Of a stretch of 6,030 bases of DNA, positions 1 through 5,168 are shown piece by piece (position 1 is the first letter of the stretch; each line of letters begins with the position of its first letter). The notes under the pieces were generated by a model, which had not been told where the DNA came from, did not search any database, and saw nothing but the letters and a program-made list of their open reading frames with translations. Origin of the DNA: an uncultured Ruminococcus sp. (GTDB lineage: Bacteria > Bacillota > Clostridia > Oscillospirales > Acutalibacteraceae). The position numbers and the translations under genes are program-made. Location of the stretch: NCBI GenBank assembly GCA_902773035.1, contig CACYDB010000131.1, positions 1 to 6,030 of the forward strand, read 5' to 3'.

Positions 1-68
1 AATATTATTACAGATTTCTAAATGTCAGAAAAAGACAGCAATTTTAAACATTTAAGAAAACAACAGAC

Positions 69-114
69 CCGCCGTTGATGAACTTTTATGATTTTGCATC
101 ATTTCCAAAGGCGG
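69..114. repeat. Nested inverted repeat, possible RNA structure
   Basis: CCGCC at 69-73 pairs with GGCGG at 110-114. Inside it, ATGAT (88-92) pairs with ATCAT (98-102) around a five-base loop. The outer GC arms stand out against very AT-rich surroundings. No known riboswitch or small-RNA consensus is recognisable, and neither side has a good uridine run directly after the stem, so it is not a clear terminator. It could be part of the 3' untranslated region of an upstream gene. Chance is possible because the arms are only 5 bp. Confidence 0.3.
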
Positions 115-156
115 CTCAAAAAGATTTCTACGTTTTTGTTTTCATAAATTTCTTTT

Positions 157-195
157 AAGAAAAGGAACTGCGATTTCAGCAGTTCCTTTTCTTTT
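157..195 (+). terminator. Strong rho-independent terminator, possibly bidirectional
   Basis: A perfect 15-bp stem pairs 157-171 with 179-193 around a seven-base loop (172-178). The 3' arm runs into the T-rich tract TTTTCTTTT (187-195). The 5' arm is A-rich, so the complementary strand also yields a uridine-rich 3' arm, and the hairpin could work in both directions. It lies upstream of the promoter at 238, so it ends something arriving from the left and insulates the following operon. Confidence 0.85.
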
Positions 196-237
196 GCTTA
201 AAAACTCAACACCTCTGCCCTATTTTTGCATAAGCTA

Positions 238-266
238 TAGACAACCTCTGTCAAATGTATTATACT
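238..266 (+). promoter_or_regulatory. Sigma-A type promoter of the ParB-like/BMP operon
   Basis: The -35 element TAGACA (238-243, five of six matches to TTGACA) is separated by 17 bp from the -10 element TATACT (261-266, five of six). Transcription would start near 273, giving a leader of about 24 bases. A small inverted repeat, GACA (240-243) and TGTC (249-252), overlaps the -35 end and could be an operator half-site pair, but it is short. An alternative -10, TATTAT at 258-263, lacks a well-placed -35. Confidence 0.6.
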
Positions 267-296
267 AATTATATATGAGTTTTGGAGGGCTGAGTT

Positions 297-2261
297 ATGC
301 CTGATATGTATTATAAAGAAGCGCTTAAGCTCGCGCAGAAGGAATACAGGAGCAGTCTTTCTAAGGGGCTCTCCCCTTGCCTGCCTGTTCTTGACGACTT
401 TATTTCCGGAGATAAGACCTCGTCCGTCGTTGACCTCGGACTAGTACAGATCCCTATTGATAAAATCGTCGGCACAAAGTCACGCGGCAGAGTTAACGCC
501 TTCGCGCCGAACTTTATGCCTATTTTGGAGGACGGCACGGAGTTCTCTATTAAATGGAAGAATCTGTGTAAGGCTCATCTCAACGAAGGTATCCGCGACC
601 CGATTAAAGCGTATGAGTATATGAACCGCTTTTACGTTGAGGAGGGCAATAAGCGCGTAAGCGTTCTTAAATACTTCGACGCGGTGACTGTCGCCGGTAA
701 TGTTACACGTATTCTTCCCGAGCGTAACGGCGAGGAGGAAGTCGAGCTCTACTATGAGTTTGTGAACTTCTATAAATACAGCAGAATCAACTTCGTTGAG
801 TTCAGCAAACGGGGCAGCTACGCTATGCTCCAAAAGCTGCTGGATAAGGAGCCTGACGAAATATGGACTGATGACGAGCAGAAGGAATTCTCCGCTGTTT
901 ATCATTACTTTGAGCAGGCTTACAAATCCGCGGGCGGAAAGAAGCTGAGCACAACCGTTGCCGACGCTCTGCTGAGCTATATCAAGGTATACGGCTATAA
1001 CGAGCTTCGTGTTACTGAGACCGCCGATATTAAAAAGAAGCTTCAGCTTATATGGGAGGACGTCGCCTTACAGCAGGACGAGGAGCCGATCGAGTTAAAG
1101 CTTGATCCCGGTGAAGAAAAGAAGCCGAGTATGCTCAAGATGGTAATTCCGATTGTAGCGCCGTCTATTCTAAAGGTAGCGTTTTTGTATGACGGAACTC
1201 CCGAGAGATCGGGCTGGGTCCACGACCATGAAAAAGGCAGACTTCATATTCAAAGAATTTTTGACGATAAAATTGAAACCAAGGCGTATACGAACGTGAT
1301 GGACGACGATCCTCACGAGGTTATAGAGCAGGCTATTAAGGACGGCGCGAAGCTTATCTTCACAACTACGCCGAGGCTTATGCAGGCAAGTCTGAGAGCC
1401 GCGGTCGAGCACCCTGATATTATGATCCTTAACTGCTCGCTTAATAAGTCTCACAGATATATCCGCTCATATTACACACGTATGTACGAGGCGAAGTTTA
1501 TTCTCGGAGCTGTAGCCGGTTCACTCACTGACAGCGCGAATCTCGGCTATGTCTGCGACTATCCTATTTTCGGACAGATCGCGGGTATCAACGCTTTCGC
1601 TCTGGGCGCTCAGATGGCAAATCCACGCGCGAAGGTATATTTAGAGTGGTCGTCCGTAAAAGGCGCTAAGGAGGCGGCTCAGGCGCTTTCCGAGCGTAAT
1701 ATACACTTCATTTCCTCGCAGGACACAGCGAGATTTATGATGGACAACCGCGACAGCTACGGTCTTTCCTATATAAAGGACGATAAGCTAGATCTGCTCG
1801 CGAATCCCGTATGGAAATGGGACGTTTACTACGAGGCTATCCTGAGACGAGTTTTTGACAAGACCTTGAAGGCTGAGTATGAGTCAAGCAGTAAGGCGCT
1901 GAACTACTACTGGGGTATGTCGGCGGGAGTTGTTGACATCGTTTATTCCGACACTCTCCCCCACGCCTCTAAGCGTTTCGCGGATTTTCTTAAGGAGAGC
2001 ATTGTTCATAACGTTTGCGCTCCGTTTATCACTCCGCTGATTACGCAGAGCGGCGAGGAAATCTCTTCCGACTCTAACGCGCTCAGTCTGGAACAGATTA
2101 TCAATATGGATTATCTGGTTGAGAATGTTGTCGGCTCTATTCCAAAGTACGAGGAGCTCAATCCTATGGGTAAGGCTACTGTTGATATGGTAGGCATAGA
2201 ACAGTCGCAGAGCACCTCCGTAAAGGAAGAAGATGATGATAAAGAGGACGGTGAGGAATAA
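297..2261 (+). CDS. Cytosolic BMP/PnrA-like nucleoside-binding protein with N-terminal ParB-like domain
   Basis: The 654-residue product has two apparent domains. Residues about 46-125 resemble the ParB/sulfiredoxin fold: a leading IPIDKIV strand, G98-x-x-x-P102-I103 (like the ParB xGxxxPI box), and G117-N-K-R120, a GxxR box that in ParB relatives contacts a nucleotide phosphate. Residues about 150-265 look helical. Residues about 290-612 match the BMP/PnrA family (PF02608): GWVHDHEKGR at 306-315, a DGAKLIFTTT strand near 349-358, and the LGAVAG...LGYV core at 403-419. BMP proteins are normally secreted lipoproteins that bind purine nucleosides for ABC import. Here there is no signal peptide or lipobox, so a cytoplasmic sensing or regulatory role is inferred. 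The tail (about 644-654) is almost all Asp/Glu. ATG at 297 follows GGAGGG (284-289) by 7 bases. The gene heads an operon with the metallophosphoesterase, overlapping it by one base. The BMP assignment is firm, the ParB-like one moderate, and the ligand unknown. Confidence 0.85.
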   Translation: MPDMYYKEALKLAQKEYRSSLSKGLSPCLPVLDDFISGDKTSSVVDLGLVQIPIDKIVGTKSRGRVNAFAPNFMPILEDGTEFSIKWKNLCKAHLNEGIRDPIKAYEYMNRFYVEEGNKRVSVLKYFDAVTVAGNVTRILPERNGEEEVELYYEFVNFYKYSRINFVEFSKRGSYAMLQKLLDKEPDEIWTDDEQKEFSAVYHYFEQAYKSAGGKKLSTTVADALLSYIKVYGYNELRVTETADIKKKLQLIWEDVALQQDEEPIELKLDPGEEKKPSMLKMVIPIVAPSILKVAFLYDGTPERSGWVHDHEKGRLHIQRIFDDKIETKAYTNVMDDDPHEVIEQAIKDGAKLIFTTTPRLMQASLRAAVEHPDIMILNCSLNKSHRYIRSYYTRMYEAKFILGAVAGSLTDSANLGYVCDYPIFGQIAGINAFALGAQMANPRAKVYLEWSSVKGAKEAAQALSERNIHFISSQDTARFMMDNRDSYGLSYIKDDKLDLLANPVWKWDVYYEAILRRVFDKTLKAEYESSSKALNYYWGMSAGVVDIVYSDTLPHASKRFADFLKESIVHNVCAPFITPLITQSGEEISSDSNALSLEQIINMDYLVENVVGSIPKYEELNPMGKATVDMVGIEQSQSTSVKEEDDDKEDGEE

Positions 2262-2845
2262 TGAAAATACTTGCCGTCTCTGACGTGGAATCAAAATTTT
2301 ACTACGACTTCTACTCCCCCGGCAAGCTTAAGGGGTTTGACCTGATAATCGGGTGTGGGGATTTACGCGAGGAATACCTTGAATTCCTCGTTACAATGGC
2401 GGACTGTCCGCTGATATACATACACGGCAATCACGATACGTTCAGGAAGAATCCCGAAGGATGTATCTGTATTGACGACGACTTTTTTGAATATAACGGA
2501 GTTCGCTTTGTCGGTCTCGGAGGATCATACAAGTACAGAGACGGAGAGTATATGTACACCGAAAAACAGATGAAGTGGAGAGTATTAAAGCTGATTCCTA
2601 AGATTCTGCGCAACAAGGGGTTTGATGTTCTCGTTACTCACGCCCCCGCAAGAAATCTTAATGACTTCGATACACTTCCGCACAGGGGCTTTGAGTGCTT
2701 CAACACTCTGCTTGACAAATACAAGCCTAAGTTCTTTTTTCACGGACATATCCACCGTAATTACGCTTCATATATTCCTCAGAAAATCGACCACAATGGT
2801 ACAACCGTTATTAACGCGTATGAATACTGCGTTGTAGAAATATAG
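2261..2845 (+). CDS. Calcineurin-like metallophosphoesterase, DxE variant
   Basis: This 194-residue cytoplasmic protein has the metallophosphoesterase motif order: D8-V-E10 (the usual DxH position), G31-C-G-D34, G56-N-H-D59, T126-H127 and G162-H-I-H165. These residues form a two-metal centre that hydrolyses phosphomono- or diesters. The substrate cannot be read from sequence. Glu replaces the first His ligand; from memory, related clostridial proteins beginning MKILAVSDxES share this, so it is probably a subfamily trait rather than damage. There is no signal peptide or membrane segment, and the length suits a single compact domain. The start ATG overlaps the preceding stop (TAATG), and GAGGA (2253-2257) lies only 3 bases upstream, so translation is probably coupled to the BMP-like gene. 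Another purine-rich site, AGAGGA at 2243-2248, lies 12 bases upstream. The gene ends just before a strong hairpin. Confidence 0.88.
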   Translation: MKILAVSDVESKFYYDFYSPGKLKGFDLIIGCGDLREEYLEFLVTMADCPLIYIHGNHDTFRKNPEGCICIDDDFFEYNGVRFVGLGGSYKYRDGEYMYTEKQMKWRVLKLIPKILRNKGFDVLVTHAPARNLNDFDTLPHRGFECFNTLLDKYKPKFFFHGHIHRNYASYIPQKIDHNGTTVINAYEYCVVEI

Positions 2846-2883
2846 ATCGGGCAAATAAGCGAAAGCTTATCTGCCCGATTTTT
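2846..2883 (+). terminator. GAAA-tetraloop terminator between convergent genes
   Basis: The arm ATCGGGCA (2846-2853) pairs with TGCCCGAT (2872-2879), and ATAAGC (2855-2860) with GCTTAT (2865-2870), with one A-C mismatch between the helices. The loop is GAAA (2861-2864) closed by C-G, a very stable GNRA loop. TTTTT follows at 2879-2883. It begins right after the metallophosphoesterase stop codon and ends 4 bases before the comM stop codon on the other strand. The minus-strand reading lacks a clean uridine run, so it mainly serves the plus-strand operon but may also help end comM. Confidence 0.88.
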
Positions 2884-2886
2884 AGA

Positions 2887-4419
2887 TTATGTTCTGTTCC
2901 AGTATTTTCTGTCAAGGCTTCTGTACTGAGCTGCCTCGGCGATATGCTCAACCTTGATGTTATCGCAGCCGTCCAGGTCGGCGATCGTACGCGCGACCTT
3001 TACGATCCTTGTATAACCGCGCGCTGAAAGCTCCATTTTTTCAAACACCGATTTCATAAGCTCTGAGGCGTCGGCGTCAAGCTTAAAGAACTTCTCAAAC
3101 TCTCCTTCCGTCACACCCGCGTTGCAGGTTGTGGCGGAATCTTTATAACGCTCGTTCTGGATATCACGAGCGTTATTGACGCGCTTCTTGATATCAGCCG
3201 AGGGCTCATATCGGAATTTCCTGCTTAAATCGTCGAAATCAACGGGAGGAACCTCAATCTGAATATCAAATCTGTCGAGAAGCGGTCCCGAAATGCGATT
3301 AAGATAGCGTCTGACCTGATTAGGCGTGCAGATACAATCACGCGTCGGATGAGTAAAATATCCGCAGGGACATGGATTCATAGCCGCTATCAGCATAAAG
3401 TTGCAGGGGTACGTATACTTGCCGTTCGCGCGTGAGATCGTAACAGTGCCGTCCTCAAGCGGCTGACGAAGAATCTCCATCGTCTTTCTGCCGAACTCAG
3501 GCAGCTCGTCGAGGAAAAGTACGCCGTTGTTAGCGAGGCTGATTTCACCCGGCTTGATATTTGAACCGCCGCCTCCGCCGCTCATTGAAACATAAGAGAC
3601 GGTATGATGCGGTGAGCGGAAGGGTCGGGATGAAACCAATGATACTCCCTCGGGCAAAATCCCCGCGATAGAGTGGATTTTTGTGGTTTCTATCGTTTCG
3701 TCCATAGTCATATCAGGAAGAATTGACACCAGACGCTTTGCGAGCATACTTTTGCCCGAGCCCGGAGGTCCGATAAGCAGGACGTTATGGCCTCCCGCGG
3801 CGGCAACCTCAAGAGCTCGCTTAGCCTCATACTGTCCCTTGACCTGAGCGAAATCGGGTAAATGGGCGGTATCATTCTTTATAATTCTGGGTTTGGCGGG
3901 ATTAAGCGGTGTTTTCTTTCTCAGATGGTCATAAAGCTCATTTACAGTTCTGACGGGATAAACGTTAATGCCCTCAATCACCGCTCCCTCAAAGGCGTTG
4001 GCGGCAGGCACAAAGAGATTTTTGATTCCCGTTTTCTTAGCCTCGATCGTCATAGGAAGAATACCGTTGACCGAACGCACCTCGCCTGATAAGCCGAGCT
4101 CTCCGAGAAAAGCGCAGTCGTCTGTATTAGCTTTGAGAATACCCGCGGCTTTCATTATGGCGACAAAAATCGGAAGGTCGTATAACGCCCCCTCCTTCTT
4201 AGTATCCGCGGGAGCGAGGTTAACCGTGATTCGCGATACGGGAAACTCAAAGCCCGAGTTACAAAAGGCGTCGCGAACTCTGTCACGGCTTTCCTTGACA
4301 GCCGTGTCGGGAAGTCCGACGATCTCAAACGCCGCCATTCCGCGTGATACAGAAGCCTCAACCTCAACAGGATAACTGTCTATTCCGAACAGTCCGAAGC
4401 TGTTACATTTAAATACCAT
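2887..4419 (-). CDS. comM: YifB/ComM family Mg-chelatase-like AAA+ ATPase
   Basis: The 510-residue product is a full-length member of the ComM/YifB family. Residues about 1-165 form the Lon-like ChlI N-terminal domain, with FEIVGLPD (31-38) and ITVNLAPAD (64-72). The AAA+ core has Walker A GPPGSGKS (217-224), Walker B GVLFLDELPEF (299-309), N348 near the sensor-1 position, and a Cys cluster (C350, C352, C362, C364) that could bind zinc. SGPLLDRFD (377-385) lies in the conserved arginine-containing segment. The C-terminal Mg-chelatase lid (about 410-505) includes LSARGYTRI. In Gram-negative transformers, ComM is a hexameric helicase promoting branch migration during natural transformation; its role in Clostridia is less certain. 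The start chosen is ATG at 4419, because AGGTGGGGAG (4424-4433) is a ribosome binding site for it and the family begins near this residue. An in-frame GTG at 4431 would add four residues but lies inside that site. The gene diverges from the sigma factor gene. Confidence 0.93.
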   Translation of the reverse strand: MVFKCNSFGLFGIDSYPVEVEASVSRGMAAFEIVGLPDTAVKESRDRVRDAFCNSGFEFPVSRITVNLAPADTKKEGALYDLPIFVAIMKAAGILKANTDDCAFLGELGLSGEVRSVNGILPMTIEAKKTGIKNLFVPAANAFEGAVIEGINVYPVRTVNELYDHLRKKTPLNPAKPRIIKNDTAHLPDFAQVKGQYEAKRALEVAAAGGHNVLLIGPPGSGKSMLAKRLVSILPDMTMDETIETTKIHSIAGILPEGVSLVSSRPFRSPHHTVSYVSMSGGGGGSNIKPGEISLANNGVLFLDELPEFGRKTMEILRQPLEDGTVTISRANGKYTYPCNFMLIAAMNPCPCGYFTHPTRDCICTPNQVRRYLNRISGPLLDRFDIQIEVPPVDFDDLSRKFRYEPSADIKKRVNNARDIQNERYKDSATTCNAGVTEGEFEKFFKLDADASELMKSVFEKMELSARGYTRIVKVARTIADLDGCDNIKVEHIAEAAQYRSLDRKYWNRT

Positions 4420-4423
4420 ATCT

Positions 4424-4433
4424 CTCCCCACCT
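4424..4433 (-). promoter_or_regulatory. Ribosome binding site deciding the comM start
   Basis: Read on the minus strand this is AGGTGGGGAG. AGGTGG sits 8 bases and GGGGAG 4 bases before the ATG at 4419. Because the site contains the upstream in-frame GTG (4431), it supports initiation at the ATG rather than the GTG. Confidence 0.7.
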
Positions 4434-4445
4434 ATCTGTGAAATT

Positions 4446-4475
4446 ATTATAGCATACATATGTTCGCTCACGCAA
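4446..4475 (-). promoter_or_regulatory. comM promoter with extended -10
   Basis: On the minus strand, a perfect TATAAT (4451-4446) is preceded by TGC (4454-4452), making the extended -10 TGCTATAAT. A weak -35, TTGCGT (4475-4470), lies 18 bp upstream and matches TTGACA only in its first three bases; the extended -10 may compensate. Transcription would start near 4440, about 20 bases before the ATG. An 8-bp palindrome, ACATATGT (4456-4463), lies in the spacer and could bind a regulator, though that length is common by chance. Confidence 0.65.
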
Positions 4476-4502
4476 TAGTTTTATTCAAAAAACCGCGCCG
4501 AT

Positions 4503-4531
4503 TTGACATAAAAGTAATAATAATGTATTAT
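4503..4531 (+). promoter_or_regulatory. Promoter of the SigH-like sigma factor gene
   Basis: A perfect -35 TTGACA (4503-4508), a 17-bp spacer and the -10 TATTAT (4526-4531, five of six matches) make a strong vegetative promoter. TATTAT sits in the string TGTATTATATTA (4524-4535), which matches the -10 region of the operon at 297 in 11 of 12 bases. Transcription would start near 4538, leaving a short leader of about 28 bases. The promoter points away from that of comM. Confidence 0.75.
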
Positions 4532-4565
4532 ATTAGTATAATAAACTGAGAAAGAGGGTGTACAA

Positions 4566-5132
4566 ATGAGCGGTACAAACTACGGAAATCTTGACGATTC
4601 GGTTCTTGCCGGACTGACTAAAAAGGGCGACGGAAAAGCCTTTGAGGAAATCACGATAAGATACATCAAGCTCATTTACTCGCTTGCCTCGGATTATAAA
4701 ATTGACGGCTATGACATACAGGATTTAGCTCAGGAGGGAATGCTCGCATTCCTCATAGCGTGCAACAGCTATGACGAAAACAGCGGTGCTTCCTTTAAAA
4801 ACTACTCGGTCAAATGCGCTAAAAACCGCTTCAGCGATTTGATAAAAAAGGCTAACGCCAAGAGCGCTGTACCTGACTCTCAGAAGGTGTCGATCGACGC
4901 GCTCTCGGGTAAGACCGATGAACAGCAGAATGTTGAGGATCACGTACTCGAACGAGAATACCTAAAGACGTTTTTGCAGCACCTCACCTCTATGCTCACC
5001 GCAGATGAACGCAGGGTATTCAATATGTACGCCGAGGGCTATTCCTACAAGGAAATCGCCGAACAGCTTGAAACTACGCCTAAGAAAATAGACAACATAC
5101 TTCAAAAAATAAAAAGAAAATTCAGAAAATAA
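4566..5132 (+). CDS. Sigma-70 family RNA polymerase sigma factor, SigH-like
   Basis: This 188-residue protein has region 2 (about residues 22-96), including DLAQEGMLAFLIA (53-65), the core-binding and -10-recognition segment. A short polar linker (about 97-130) is followed by region 4 (about 137-186), with the helix-turn-helix GYSYKEIAEQL (158-168) and the basic end KIDNILQKIKRK. No region 1 or 3 is evident. The spacing and the IDNxLQxxKRK ending recall SigH (Spo0H) of Firmicutes more than typical ECF factors; Bacillus SigH is about 30 residues longer. SigH-type factors direct sporulation or competence genes, but the regulon here is unknown. ATG at 4566 follows GAGGG (4554-4558) by 7 bases. 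The promoter looks vegetative, no anti-sigma gene is adjacent, and a hairpin closes the gene, so it is monocistronic. The sigma family call is firm; the SigH subtype is moderate. Confidence 0.87.
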   Translation: MSGTNYGNLDDSVLAGLTKKGDGKAFEEITIRYIKLIYSLASDYKIDGYDIQDLAQEGMLAFLIACNSYDENSGASFKNYSVKCAKNRFSDLIKKANAKSAVPDSQKVSIDALSGKTDEQQNVEDHVLEREYLKTFLQHLTSMLTADERRVFNMYAEGYSYKEIAEQLETTPKKIDNILQKIKRKFRK

Positions 5133-5168
5133 CGGCTGCCGCTTATGCGACAGCCGTTGGCTTTTATT
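5131..5168. terminator. Bidirectional terminator between the sigma gene and ftsH
   Basis: AACGGCTG (5131-5138) pairs with CAGCCGTT (5151-5158). After a C-A mismatch, CGC (5140-5142) pairs with GCG (5147-5149) around a TTAT loop. On the plus strand TTTT follows after GGC (5162-5165). On the minus strand the stem is followed by the T-rich complement of 5117-5130 (ATTTTCTGAATTTT). The stem overlaps the sigma gene stop codon and lies 5 bases from the ftsH stop, so it can end both convergent transcripts. Confidence 0.82.

Larger units (their letters stand above)
1..296. other. AT-rich intergenic region before the ParB-like/BMP operon
   Basis: No coding sequence can be supported here: reading frames on both strands are short and broken by stops. 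The stretch holds, in order, an AT-rich segment with nothing recognisable (1-68), a nested inverted repeat (69-114), a T-rich segment (about 125-156), a strong hairpin terminator (157-195) and the promoter and ribosome binding site of the next gene (238-289). The terminator probably ends a transcript arriving from the left of the window, whose gene is not visible. Confidence 0.6.

Noticed and set aside
61..160. Riboswitch or known structured RNA upstream of the first gene
   Set aside because: No recognisable riboswitch core is present, and the structure is separated from the gene by a terminator followed by the gene's own promoter, so it would not be in that mRNA.
480..905. Minus-strand open frame of about 141 codons
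   Set aside because: It is a shadow of the ParB-like part of the first gene; no promoter, ribosome binding site or recognisable domain.
1884..2294. Minus-strand open frame of about 136 codons
   Set aside because: It lies opposite the conserved BMP domain and the start of the phosphoesterase gene, and its hydrophobic run is the complement of the acidic tail codons.
3325..3373. Cys cluster in ComM as a novel metal site
   Set aside because: The CPC...CxC pattern is, as far as I recall, a general feature of the YifB/ComM family and not special to this copy.
3968..4375. Open frame of about 135 codons on the plus strand
   Set aside because: It is antisense to the conserved N-terminal half of comM, resembles no family and has no ribosome binding site I can see.
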